From the IMG/VR virus record IMGVR_UViG_3300007542_000063, positions 1 through 38,522 of that record: a DNA stretch of 38,522 bases; one strand, given 5' to 3'. Of this stretch, positions 22,188 through 30,090 are shown piece by piece. Both the position numbers and the translations under genes were made by a program. Under the pieces are notes generated by a model. That model ran no database searches. It saw only the letters and a program-made list of their open reading frames with translations, and was not told the DNA's origin. Positions within the stretch are counted from its first letter, which is position 1; each line of letters opens with the position of its first letter. The stretch comes from a virus.

Positions 22188-23403
22188 CATCATCTCCTAA
22201 ACGGTCATGACAGTCTTTACAAATAGGCTCACTGCCCAGATCACTATACAACCAATGGACAACATCCCCATCAAAAAAGGAAGAAGAGCATATACAACAC
22301 CCGTCCTTGGTGAGATCAAGCCACTTCTTTTTTGTAACCTCACCAGACGGCCCCATATACTTCTTCTGTTTGGTGACACTCCTCACAAACACCTGTCGTT
22401 CTATATCATCGACATATTGTATGCCCTGCACAATACCTTCAAGTGTATCGCCAAGGGAGACATTAAAGCCCTTATCTACCCCGTGTGCTACGACAGTGGT
22501 GGCGCTTTCAGTCGCTCCATAGAGAGACTTTTTTCCTTTATTCTTCCCTTCTTCTACCCGAATGACATCAAACTTGACACTATCGCCAGTTAGAATGACA
22601 TCATCTTTATCCCACTTCTCGCTCTTAGTGTAGGAATTACTCCACTTACCCCGAGACCAGTTGTACCCATATGATGGTTTCTTCTCCATCATATTGTACT
22701 TAATGGAGGTGAAGTCTTTAGGATCTTCAGGCTTAAACTCATGGATATAGCCGGATGAGAGGTCATAAGTCTCTTCAACTGTAAGCTTATTCCTCTCTAT
22801 CACCCACTCCAACATCTTATCTTCACTACCAAAGATAACCAAATCCAGCTTTTGTATGAAGACTACATACATAGGCCGGTCGTCGTTGCGGGCCATTCGT
22901 AGTATGCCATCTCTTTTATCCCACCATACTATCGAGTAGGCACCACCGATAGATTCTAACACTTTAGAAGCATCCTCAGAACTAAGGGCTTCGATAAGAT
23001 TCTCACTATCGACCCCGCTCTTTGAATGACCTAGTACAGATATGGAATCCAGTGTACCATTATGAACGCCAACAACATCCCCAAACTCAAATGGATGTGC
23101 ATTCTTGTCTATAACAGAACCCTTCGTGGCCCACCTGTTGTGGCCTATACAAACATCATAATTCCCCACTTCTGGTAGAATTCTCCTAGAGAAGACACTA
23201 GTGTTGAGGAAGTCTTGAGCTGGGATTGCTCTCTTATAGGAAAGCATTTCCTCCTTATTGATCACATTTGGTGAAGCCAATGCTATACCAGTGGAATCAA
23301 AACCACGGAGGGCATCTACATAAAGCAGCTGCTGTAATATAGCCTTAACCTCAGTGTTATACTGATATCCCTTATTCCGAATGTAGCCTACAATACCGCA
23401 CAT
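22141..23403 (-). CDS. Class II glutamine amidotransferase (Ntn) with C-terminal zinc site
   Basis: 420 aa. Cys2 in MCGIVGYIRN is the N-terminal nucleophile after Met removal. RGFDSTGIA (33-41), GHNRWATKG (87-95), NAHP (101-104) and VHNGTLDS (113-120) are the glutamine-binding motifs of GATase_6/7-type domains. No asparagine-synthase or PRPP domain follows; instead a beta-rich region ends in CCICSSSF...PICKDCHDRL, a zinc-binding module, and an acidic tail. It would release ammonia from glutamine for one of the ligases. Confidence 0.88.
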   Translation of the reverse strand: MCGIVGYIRNKGYQYNTEVKAILQQLLYVDALRGFDSTGIALASPNVINKEEMLSYKRAIPAQDFLNTSVFSRRILPEVGNYDVCIGHNRWATKGSVIDKNAHPFEFGDVVGVHNGTLDSISVLGHSKSGVDSENLIEALSSEDASKVLESIGGAYSIVWWDKRDGILRMARNDDRPMYVVFIQKLDLVIFGSEDKMLEWVIERNKLTVEETYDLSSGYIHEFKPEDPKDFTSIKYNMMEKKPSYGYNWSRGKWSNSYTKSEKWDKDDVILTGDSVKFDVIRVEEGKNKGKKSLYGATESATTVVAHGVDKGFNVSLGDTLEGIVQGIQYVDDIERQVFVRSVTKQKKYMGPSGEVTKKKWLDLTKDGCCICSSSFFDGDVVHWLYSDLGSEPICKDCHDRLGDDDGEEENYPVPVQTVQ

Positions 23404-23405
23404 TG

Positions 23406-24455
23406 TTAAAGACCCTCCTCAAGTTCATGTTCAGGCATCTCTTCATCTTCTTCCTCTCCCATATACTCCTCCTCCTCTCCATTAGTTTCCTCAATAAGCT
23501 CATCAATAGGACTATAATCTAAACCATTCTTCTTGGCATAGATCTTGATGAGCTTAAGTTCATCTGGAGTATTAAGATACCTATTATGGTTGAAGTAGGC
23601 AGAGCTTCTGTTAACGATGGTTGCAGAGAATAGGAAATCCTGAGCTATCCTCGCACCCTGTAGTAAATCTTCTATATAACCTGGGTAGGAGACATAGTCT
23701 GCCATCTCCCCAAAACAATCTTTCACCCATCGTTCAAAACCAATGGAAGATATATCTGATGGGAGATTGGTAGTGTCCATCACTTTGGAAGACTCTTTTA
23801 GCTGGATGAGAGTCTTCACCCAATTCTTGATACGAGTGGCATCTGCTGTGCCCTCATGGTGGCGGAGTTCAACTGTTCCAAACTTCTCCAGGGAGGATGA
23901 GTTGAAGGCTGAATATTTTGGGGTGTTTAGGTAGGCTTTTACAGCAAAGTTTCGTAGTATTCTTGTCTCGAACAGGGGGAGGAAATCCTCCCTATGTGTC
24001 GTCCCTATTGGGAGACAATAGATGTTATTATCCCTCTCTCCAGATACCTTGAACAATATCTTCTCTACACATATATACAATGTGAGGAAAGATATGAATT
24101 CCTTAAGGGTCATATAGTTCATGCTCAAATGAACATGGACACTGGTTCTTTCGCTGAGAGATGGCTCCCCATCCCACTCTTTAATAGCCTCTTCGAATAC
24201 ATCAAAGGCTACCTGCAAGTCCTTCCCATAGAATCCCTTCGAGGTTTTTATTTCCATCCCATTATCCCTTAATGATCCATCATCGGAAATCACCCAATAT
24301 TTGTTAAAGATTGGATTCCTTGGATGGAAACCCCTCATGTTTTCCAACTCAATCTCAACCCCAACTTTAGTCTTTGTTGGGAATTCTTCACAGACTGAGA
24401 GTGCATACTCCTCCCTCTCAATCTTTCCGTATATATCAGCCATATGATTAGACAA
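23406..24455 (-). CDS. Amidoligase_2-type COOH-NH2 ligase
   Basis: 349 aa. VGVEIELEN (31-39), WVISDDGSLRDNGMEIKT (54-71), TSVHVHLSMN (104-113) and ELRHHEGT (196-203) match the glutamine-synthetase-like amidoligase fold (acidic metal ligands, HxH, E-x-RxxEGT). The C-terminus is a long acidic tail (EETNGEEEEYMGEEEDEEMP). The start is a TTG with GGGAGG six bases upstream; an ATG four codons later is too far from it. Expected chemistry is ATP-dependent amide bond formation. Confidence 0.82.
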   Translation of the reverse strand: MSNHMADIYGKIEREEYALSVCEEFPTKTKVGVEIELENMRGFHPRNPIFNKYWVISDDGSLRDNGMEIKTSKGFYGKDLQVAFDVFEEAIKEWDGEPSLSERTSVHVHLSMNYMTLKEFISFLTLYICVEKILFKVSGERDNNIYCLPIGTTHREDFLPLFETRILRNFAVKAYLNTPKYSAFNSSSLEKFGTVELRHHEGTADATRIKNWVKTLIQLKESSKVMDTTNLPSDISSIGFERWVKDCFGEMADYVSYPGYIEDLLQGARIAQDFLFSATIVNRSSAYFNHNRYLNTPDELKLIKIYAKKNGLDYSPIDELIEETNGEEEEYMGEEEDEEMPEHELEEGL

Positions 24456-25086
24456 TTAACACCTCCCGACCGAATTCAGCTAGCTGCTCTTGCATAAACA
24501 TCATATCCTGTGTGAGGATAATCTGCCCCGCTCTGTTGATATGAGAGACAATATGCCTTCCCTTATGGATACAGATTCTATTTGGAGCAGCTTTAATCCC
24601 CAAATGCCACTCCCTGTCTATAGAAGCAGCAACTCTCAGATTGTTCTTCACCAACCATAGGGCTTTATCAAACCCGTAGTGGGTGTTATTGAACAATGAC
24701 TCAAGAAAGGAGTAGTTGTGAATGCCCCTATCCAATTGTGGCACCCCCAATATCTTCCTCTCTAGTAAGTATGGATCTATGGTGCAGATGCTATCAGCTT
24801 GCAGTGTGGTTCTCCACTGCTTTTGCCTCCTCCTCTCCACCCAAAGAACCAACCCAGTTTCGGTATTGATGGCCCCTAATTCGGGGTAGTCTAGGATGAG
24901 ACTCTCATCTCCAACATCCAATTCAATCTGTTTCTCTTCTCCATTCTCAAACAGATTGCACATAAATGTCATGTCATCAGTACAGTTTGTTATGAGGACC
25001 GGGAGAAGCTTCCCATCTTCTCTTTGATAGGCTACATATGTACCCCGATGCCTTATGTTGTAGTCATGCGGAGTTAGGTTGTACAT
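24448..25086 (-). CDS. Unknown protein of the amidoligase cluster, 212 aa
   Basis: No family recognised. N-terminal half is beta-rich (GTYVAYQREDGKLLPVLIT); the second half has HNYSFLESLFNNTHYGFDKA and a His/Arg-rich tract (GRHIVSHINRAGQIILTQDM). No nucleophile or metal motif stands out. It lies between the two COOH-NH2 ligase genes and overlaps both, so a partner or substrate role in the same pathway is likely. Confidence 0.6.
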   Translation of the reverse strand: MYNLTPHDYNIRHRGTYVAYQREDGKLLPVLITNCTDDMTFMCNLFENGEEKQIELDVGDESLILDYPELGAINTETGLVLWVERRRQKQWRTTLQADSICTIDPYLLERKILGVPQLDRGIHNYSFLESLFNNTHYGFDKALWLVKNNLRVAASIDREWHLGIKAAPNRICIHKGRHIVSHINRAGQIILTQDMMFMQEQLAEFGREVLIV

Positions 25087-25865
25087 GGCACCTCTATCCC
25101 CAACTTATTCATAATGGATGCTGCCCTGTCAAGTGAGTGAGTGTTGATGATGGTGGGAATATCCTCATCCCATTCCACTTCATGTCGCCTATCCATAGCC
25201 TCTTTTGTAGCCTTATACACCCATTCTGTCAGGGCCTTATTCCCCACCCAGAAGTTGGAGAGGCTACGATATTCAATCCCGTGAACACCGGGAAAATATT
25301 CTTTTGTACGGAAGCATCCAGCCTTCCCATAGAGGCTACGTCTACGCTGATCCTTGTCGAGAAAGAGGGAGGGGAGTCCTAAGAAAGCATCCATTGCCTT
25401 GACAGCCGGGACTACTTCTGCCAACTCATTGCCTCCTTCAAAGGAGACATGAATATGGCCGCCAGCAGTACGGAGGGGGGAGGATGAAATGTTCGGTTTT
25501 TCGTTAACCGCCAACACCCAAATATCGAAGTCTGGTTCACACCCCGCAATGAGGGCGCTCGGGTGGGACAATTCTTCTTCTTCATACTCAGCACTCCCTA
25601 GTGCCACATATGATAGGCCGTGTACAGCAAGATGATTGCTAACATCGTCCAATACGGAATGGACGGATTTGACAAATTCATTTTCTCCTCCTTCAACTAA
25701 ATCAACTGGAGAAGAATTGAACTCCACCAGCACGTTGTCTACCTGTATCCAACCATGTTCAGTTTTTGATGGGTTGGATTTAGTACCATCAATCAACCCA
25801 ATGACCGACCGAGGGATACCATTACCATCTACAGCAATCAACTCAACATCTGTGCCTATCTTCAC
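25074..25865 (-). CDS. phiEco32-like COOH-NH2 ligase, type 2
   Basis: 263 aa from a GTG start that has AGGAG seven bases upstream and forms GTGA with the preceding stop; a start nine codons upstream is less well supported. Motifs: GTDVELI (4-10), DNVLVEFN (43-50), CEPDFDIW (109-116), TAGGHIHVS (133-141), KDQRRRSLYG (171-180) and GIEYRSLSNFW (196-206). This matches the glutamine-synthetase-like ligase class named after phage phiEco32. Family prediction is ATP-dependent peptide/amide ligation; substrates are not known. Confidence 0.85.
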   Translation of the reverse strand: MKIGTDVELIAVDGNGIPRSVIGLIDGTKSNPSKTEHGWIQVDNVLVEFNSSPVDLVEGGENEFVKSVHSVLDDVSNHLAVHGLSYVALGSAEYEEEELSHPSALIAGCEPDFDIWVLAVNEKPNISSSPLRTAGGHIHVSFEGGNELAEVVPAVKAMDAFLGLPSLFLDKDQRRRSLYGKAGCFRTKEYFPGVHGIEYRSLSNFWVGNKALTEWVYKATKEAMDRRHEVEWDEDIPTIINTHSLDRAASIMNKLGIEVPCTT

Positions 25866-26521
25866 TTGATGTCTCCTAGCTTCTTCACCCATTCATGTAC
25901 AACTAACCACCCCAAATCACTCCTCTTCATCCATTCGGGATGCCATTGTACTCCCAAACTTTTAGTATCCTTCCAGTAGACAGCCTCCACCTCTCTACTT
26001 TCTGGAAGAACACTCACACCCATCTCTTTTTCATCTCCTCCAATATAGCGAGAAGATCTGTTTTTGGAGGAGAAAGCAAACACCTTAAAGCCCTCTCCAC
26101 CGGGAACCATCATCTGATGGTGGGATGATGTCACCTTAAAGTGTTTACCGTTCTGGATCTCAACACCATGGTTCTCCATTCCGTGGCCTGTTACGTCCTG
26201 TATCAGTTTGCCCCCATTCATTGCACACAGGAATTGAGCCCCCCTACAGATACCAAACATCGGGATGCCTGCATCTTTAGCCATATAAAAAACCCTGGCT
26301 TCCTTCTTATCCCTTTCAATGTTCACGCCGGAACAATGGCGGGATTGTGCCTCATTGTATAGGGCTGGTGCCAGATCCCCTCCACCGATAAAGTGGACTA
26401 AACTATACCCATCTACTTTTTCAGGTGTGAGTGTTTCGTGTACTTCAAATCCACACTCAGCGATAAATGTTGAATAACCTTGATATCGCTGATTGGTTAC
26501 TACCAATGCTTTCTTCTTCAC
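25862..26521 (-). CDS. Class I glutamine amidotransferase-like hydrolase (peptidase C26)
   Basis: 219 aa. GGGDLAPALY (46-55), nucleophile elbow GICRGAQ with C92, SSHHQM (132-137) and the catalytic dyad GVQWHPEW with H194 and E196. This is the gamma-glutamyl-GABA hydrolase (PuuD-like) branch, which cleaves gamma-glutamyl amides. In this cluster it could deprotect or recycle a gamma-glutamyl intermediate, or supply ammonia. ATGA overlap with the preceding gene and GTGA with the next. Confidence 0.88.
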   Translation of the reverse strand: MKKKALVVTNQRYQGYSTFIAECGFEVHETLTPEKVDGYSLVHFIGGGDLAPALYNEAQSRHCSGVNIERDKKEARVFYMAKDAGIPMFGICRGAQFLCAMNGGKLIQDVTGHGMENHGVEIQNGKHFKVTSSHHQMMVPGGEGFKVFAFSSKNRSSRYIGGDEKEMGVSVLPESREVEAVYWKDTKSLGVQWHPEWMKRSDLGWLVVHEWVKKLGDIK

Positions 26522-27126
26522 TTGTCAAGACCCTCTAGGTGCTTTACAGCATCATCAAATTTGTTTTCTTGGAGTTCATCGCTTTCCATTATACGGTAAA
26601 CGTATTCGTTGGGGACTTCTCCAACTGTATGGATTGTCTTAACGCCCCTCATCAGAGAGTCTCTGGAGACCCTAGAGATGCTATATGGGATGCATACATG
26701 CCCATGTCTGCTCATCAATATCGGTTTCTTTGTTTCCCTATTGAAGTAGTGAGCCAGCACAAAAGAGGTGTTAGGCCCAAACCCATCTACACTCTCAAAA
26801 GAAAGAATCCGATCAACAAGGGATGGTTGCTCCCATTTATACCTAATGGGAGAGAAATACCAAAGGGCCTTTTGAATACTCCAGCTATTGACATAGAAAG
26901 GAACTTCAAAAGTCCATCTTGGTTTAAGAACAAAAGACATCTCCGGGAATAGCGTAGTACACCGCTTCAAGAAAAGTCGATAGGGTGTGTTGGGTGTTCT
27001 GGCTTCACTTGATGCGGGGTATGCCGTAACACCACTCGGAACCGGAAAACCACGGAGGGGGGCTAAACATGCCTCGTTACAGAGTACTTTTCCGTTTGGA
27101 AAACGGATGTTAATATCATCATTCAT
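26518..27126 (-). CDS. Unknown protein of the amidoligase cluster, 202 aa
   Basis: First gene of the cluster in transcription order. N-terminal part FPNGKVLCNEACLAPLRGFP has two close Cys and Pro-rich turns. The middle is aromatic (FEVPFYVNSWSIQKALWYFS) and the C-terminal part has SRHGHVCIPYSISRVSR. No family recognised. Upstream 60 bases contain no gene and only a weak ribosome site. Confidence 0.6.
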   Translation of the reverse strand: MNDDINIRFPNGKVLCNEACLAPLRGFPVPSGVTAYPASSEARTPNTPYRLFLKRCTTLFPEMSFVLKPRWTFEVPFYVNSWSIQKALWYFSPIRYKWEQPSLVDRILSFESVDGFGPNTSFVLAHYFNRETKKPILMSRHGHVCIPYSISRVSRDSLMRGVKTIHTVGEVPNEYVYRIMESDELQENKFDDAVKHLEGLDK

Positions 27127-27188
27127 TGGGGAAAACCTTGGAAGAGGGATAAGCGTGAGGGAGGGGGGCCTTCCTTGGCCGGTGGGTA

Positions 27189-27317
27189 TTAGTCCTCATC
27201 TCCGAGGGCTTGGAGGAACACCAATTCGTCTAAACACGGCCCGGGGTCTTGAGCATAGAGGTACTCATCCTCTTCCTCATAGTCCGGGCTGAGATAGCTG
27301 AAGAGATACTCGGCCAT
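27189..27317 (-). CDS. Acidic mini-protein, 42 aa
   Basis: Start chosen just after the preceding stop (TGAGATGG); a start 22 codons upstream would overlap that gene. MAEYLFSYLSPDYEEEDEYL, ending LDELVFLQALGDED: about a third of residues are Asp/Glu and none is basic. It precedes the amidoligase cluster as the 47-aa acidic protein follows it. Function unknown. Confidence 0.45.
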   Translation of the reverse strand: MAEYLFSYLSPDYEEEDEYLYAQDPGPCLDELVFLQALGDED

Positions 27318-27318
27318 C

Positions 27319-27585
27319 TCAATCAAACTCAGCAACCAGGTAATTGTTGCCACGGTCGCTATATGACCAGACATCTCCACCAACTGTAACGGCCTTCTTC
27401 TCTCCGCCGCCGGTGACGACGAAGTGGGAGACCTTCTGAATCACGGGGACAACACTGCCCTTGCTAACCCGAAGCCCGGTCTCAATCACCAGCGGCTTGA
27501 CGGGGATAGATTTGAAAACACCCCGGTACTTTGGAAAATGCTTTCTGTGGAGCCCTGCTTCAATCATCGCTCGATGCAGATTCAT
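27319..27585 (-). CDS. Hypothetical protein, 88 aa
   Basis: Basic N-terminus (MNLHRAMIEAGLHRKHFPKY) and beta-rich Gly/Val C-terminal half (VVTGGGEKKAVTVGGDVWSY). No family recognised; early position and small size suggest a host-takeover or regulatory protein. Higher G+C than the cluster downstream. Confidence 0.55.
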   Translation of the reverse strand: MNLHRAMIEAGLHRKHFPKYRGVFKSIPVKPLVIETGLRVSKGSVVPVIQKVSHFVVTGGGEKKAVTVGGDVWSYSDRGNNYLVAEFD

Positions 27586-27638
27586 ATTGATGTCCTCGAC
27601 GTAGGGCCCATCTTCATTTCCATAATGAAAAAATGAGC

Positions 27639-27683
27639 AAAAAAAATACTACGGTGTGGGGTTGAGAGTCCATTCCCAACCCC
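27639..27683 (-). terminator. Hairpin plus distant U-run, weak terminator
   Basis: Leftward RNA forms GGGGTTG/CAACCCC (seven pairs, 12-nt loop) just after the stop of the 192-aa gene. A run of eight T follows only about 11 bases after the stem, farther than in a standard intrinsic terminator. It may attenuate transcription into the operon rather than end it. Confidence 0.4.
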
Positions 27684-27690
27684 AGTTAGC

Positions 27691-28269
27691 CTAGCCGGCA
27701 GCCTTCAACAGTTCCTCGACGCTCCCGAGGCCTTTATCGTTAGCCGCCTTAACAGCCTTCTGCTTCCATTCCTGGAACTTCTTGCCGTTGATCACGGTGG
27801 CGTATGCCTTCCTGAAATCAGCCAACACCTCATCATCGGAGGGGATTGGATCTCCCAAGAAAGCCCGCTCCGCCACCACCTTTGCGTAGTTGTTGATGGA
27901 CGGCTGCTCCGGCACCTTGAACAGGTCAGACACCACCTTGTGGTGCCAGCCTACCTTTCGAAGGTTCTCACGCCACTTGGCGTTGTAGATGCCATCTTCC
28001 GGCTTCTTGGTGACATCACCGTTCTTGCCGATGTTCAGCAAGCAAACGTCAGTGATCCACCGCTCCACTCCAATGGTGGTCAACGCCGTAGCATTGATGT
28101 CCCGCCTCACCTTCACATACTGGCTGAGAAAATCGAGTTGATCCCGCATCACACAATGAGGCACCAACTTTCCCAAAGCCTTATGCAAGCCTTCGTGAGA
28201 CTTGTCAACCAATGCAGCAGCAGTCAAGGCTTCCGCCAACATCAGTTCACCAGCTTTCTGTTTTGCCAT
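27691..28269 (-). CDS. Early protein, 192 aa, function unknown
   Basis: No family recognised. Mostly helical: MAKQKAGELMLAEALTAAAL, then a central basic segment (VKVRRDINATALTTIGVERW) and a Lys-rich C-terminal helix (QEWKQKAVKAANDKGLGSVE). AGGAGAAA-type ribosome site upstream. It is flanked by hairpins on both sides, which suggests an independently controlled, possibly abundant early product. Confidence 0.6.
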   Translation of the reverse strand: MAKQKAGELMLAEALTAAALVDKSHEGLHKALGKLVPHCVMRDQLDFLSQYVKVRRDINATALTTIGVERWITDVCLLNIGKNGDVTKKPEDGIYNAKWRENLRKVGWHHKVVSDLFKVPEQPSINNYAKVVAERAFLGDPIPSDDEVLADFRKAYATVINGKKFQEWKQKAVKAANDKGLGSVEELLKAAG

Positions 28270-28360
28270 TTGCTTTCTCCTAAAGTTAACTTTCGAGGAT
28301 GCAGACTGAAACAGTCAACATCCCGCAAAGATGAGCGTTAACCTTTTGGAGTAGTTAGTC

Positions 28361-28385
28361 CACCCTTCTATCACCAGAAGGGGTG
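28361..28385 (-). promoter_or_regulatory. Hairpin between the first two leftward genes
   Basis: CACCCTTCT and AGAAGGGGTG pair around a six-base loop with one bulged G. No U-tract, so it is more likely an mRNA processing or stabilising element than a terminator. Confidence 0.4.
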
Positions 28386-28405
28386 ACACGTCCCTGTGCG
28401 CCTTT

Positions 28406-28621
28406 CTATCCTTCCTTATGGAAGTAGCGGTAGAACTCGTCAAAACCACCCATCAGTGTGACTCCGCTGGCCTTGTGTTTCAGCACGATTGCGCCGTATT
28501 TGCTAACTTCAGCTTGCCAATCGAGATCCCACAGCCGACCAACAACATCACGGAGCATGAGATACACAACCGTCTTAACGTCAGCTGAGGTGTTGTACAC
28601 TTTCACGCTGCCTTCTTCCAT
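28406..28621 (-). CDS. First leftward early gene, 71 aa, unknown
   Basis: ATG chosen has GAGG eight bases upstream; a GTG eight codons earlier is possible. MEEGSVKVYNTSADVKTVVY and GAIVLKHKASGVTLMGGFDE look like a small alpha/beta fold. No family recognised. It is the promoter-proximal gene of the leftward operon. Confidence 0.55.
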   Translation of the reverse strand: MEEGSVKVYNTSADVKTVVYLMLRDVVGRLWDLDWQAEVSKYGAIVLKHKASGVTLMGGFDEFYRYFHKEG

Positions 28622-28724
28622 TTTTCCATCCTCGTCTAGTGACACAAGGGTGGACTAACTAGGCTAACATGGCATCCAGCGTTGTGGTGGTCCATCTTCC
28701 TCTATGTATGTGGGGGATCTACAA

Positions 28725-28757
28725 TGCAACATACGCCCCCACAACGGATATGTTGCA
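28725..28757. promoter_or_regulatory. Operator-like inverted repeat
   Basis: TGCAACATA and TATGTTGCA are perfect 9-bp inverted copies separated by 15 bases. Arm and centre spacing (24 bp, just over two helical turns) suit a dimeric or tetrameric DNA-binding protein. The location before the leftward early genes suggests regulation of their promoter. Confidence 0.55.
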
Positions 28758-28787
28758 CAAATGAGACACAGGCCCCAAAGCGGCACA

Positions 28788-28820
28788 GGGGGAGACAAGG
28801 GGGAGACAAGGGGGAGCATC
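28788..28820 (+). repeat. Three 11-bp tandem repeats
   Basis: Two perfect GGGGGAGACAA units followed by a third beginning GGGGGAGC. One unit is close to one helical turn, as in iterons or arrays of activator sites. The G-runs could also form a quadruplex on the displayed strand. Confidence 0.6.
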
Positions 28821-28846
28821 AAGCCCCCGACCATGCCGGCCGCCCC

Positions 28847-28870
28847 GGCCCCCCCGTACCACCGGGGGCC
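28847..28870. promoter_or_regulatory. G+C-rich hairpin
   Basis: GGCCCCC and GGGGGCC pair around a 10-base loop. No T-run follows on either strand, so it is not a standard intrinsic terminator; it may separate the divergent transcription units. Confidence 0.4.
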
Positions 28871-28963
28871 TATATTACTGTGCCGGGTGATTGCCATTAA
28901 CTTTGTTAATAGCTATAAATGAAGTTTATGGAAACTTTCGGTGTATGAAAAGATATGGGGGGG

Positions 28964-28972
28964 TGCTATACT
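28964..28972 (+). promoter_or_regulatory. Extended -10 promoter candidate for the orphan gene
   Basis: TGCTATACT gives a TGn extension and a -10 box TATACT (one mismatch to TATAAT), about 50 bases before the ATG of the rightward gene. No good -35 lies 17 bases upstream, which is tolerated for extended -10 promoters. Confidence 0.45.
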
Positions 28973-29024
28973 TTCCCTTGAGCCCCCCTGATTGGCAGGG
29001 GGGGAGAACAGAGAGAGAACAAAG

Positions 29025-30083
29025 ATGAAAACTCAATACCAAGCGAACCTAAACGCCCTTTCGTTTGTTCCCTATTGGGATATAGGCGTTTGGCAGTATC
29101 CGGGAAACACTCAATTCAACCCTGAATTCATAGAAGGGGTAAAGGAATGGGGCAACAGAAAGCCCGAATACGGATTTGTGGACTTGCCCCCCCGGGGATT
29201 CAATTGGAACAAGGAAGCATTCACTCTGCCCGAATATGGGGTGTTCAGGGAATGGCAAGCCCCAATAGCGGACGAAGGGTTTTGTTATTTGGCATCCCCT
29301 AAGAGGCATTTGATTTCCGACATTCGGGCATTGGCAAATAAGGGGGAGATGGAATTCAATGATTGGTATGCTTATGGAAAAGCGAATAGCGATGCTCTGG
29401 GGAATGATCCCGGAATGGATAATAGGGTGATAGAAAGATGGGAAAGGAATATCCCGAATGAGGAAAAGATTGAACGGGTATTGGAGGGGCACCCAAACGC
29501 CGATGCTATTCGGGGAGTGTTGAATAGCTGGCATGAGGGAACAGAGATCAATGCAGGCTGGGCCATTGTGCCGGTTGAGGGGGCAAACGAATGGAACACG
29601 CTAACGGATAGGCTCACTCTCTCGCTCTCTCGTTCTGACGATGAAAACGAATGGATGGATGATTGGGTAGAGAGAGAAGAATTGACAGATCGGGAGCATA
29701 GGCCGGAATCGGGGGGAATGCGGCTTTCTGGACTTGGAAGCGATTTCTCTAACGCTAAGTATGGGGTAGATAAGCTGGCCCGGTGGAATTGCCCCATTGA
29801 ACCAGATGCAAGACATCCGGAACCCCGATTGAATGAGAGCGGGAATCCATTGATGGGGTTCAATGGAGTGAAGGCGGAAAAGGGATGGGAGACAGTTAGA
29901 AGAGCTAGAACGTGGGGAATGATGGGGCTGAACGAAAAGCAAATAAAGAGCCTTCGAGTGAAGGCGGCGAAAGTGAAGTCTACGAAGAAGAACGCCGAAA
30001 GGGTTGGCAATGAAGTGAAGAAGATCGGGAGAGGGAAGCGGCAAAAGGTCGATTTTAATGCTGTGTTCAATTCAATGAAGTAA
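29025..30083 (+). CDS. Orphan protein with basic tail, 352 aa, unknown
   Basis: The ATG chosen has GAGAGAGAA upstream; a TTG 11 codons earlier is a weak alternative. The protein is rich in Trp, Asn, Glu and Gly (FNWNKEAFTLPEYGVFREWQ) and ends in a Lys/Arg-rich segment (LRVKAAKVKSTKKNAERVGN, KKIGRGKRQKVDF) suitable for nucleic-acid binding. No family recognised. It is a one-gene transcription unit: own promoter before, strong terminator after, next to the origin-like region. It might be a replication initiator or host-takeover protein; both are guesses. Confidence 0.65.
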   Translation: MKTQYQANLNALSFVPYWDIGVWQYPGNTQFNPEFIEGVKEWGNRKPEYGFVDLPPRGFNWNKEAFTLPEYGVFREWQAPIADEGFCYLASPKRHLISDIRALANKGEMEFNDWYAYGKANSDALGNDPGMDNRVIERWERNIPNEEKIERVLEGHPNADAIRGVLNSWHEGTEINAGWAIVPVEGANEWNTLTDRLTLSLSRSDDENEWMDDWVEREELTDREHRPESGGMRLSGLGSDFSNAKYGVDKLARWNCPIEPDARHPEPRLNESGNPLMGFNGVKAEKGWETVRRARTWGMMGLNEKQIKSLRVKAAKVKSTKKNAERVGNEVKKIGRGKRQKVDFNAVFNSMK

Positions 30084-30090
30084 TCCCATT

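Larger units (their letters stand above)
28622..29024. other. Divergent regulatory region (about 400 bases)
   Basis: No gene seen on either strand. It lies between the leftward early operon and a rightward gene. It holds a 9-bp inverted repeat, an 11-bp triple repeat, a G+C-rich hairpin and then an A+T-rich stretch (28893-28930) before the rightward extended -10. The leftward promoter must lie here but no convincing -35/-10 pair was found for it. Confidence 0.65.

Noticed and set aside
27582-27623. 13-codon leader frame before the 88-aa gene
   Set aside because: It ends on an ATGA overlap but has no ribosome site and is too short to judge.
29372-30070. Long leftward frame antisense to the 352-aa orphan gene
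   Set aside because: Ser/Phe/Pro-rich shadow of a real gene that has promoter, ribosome site and terminator on the opposite strand.
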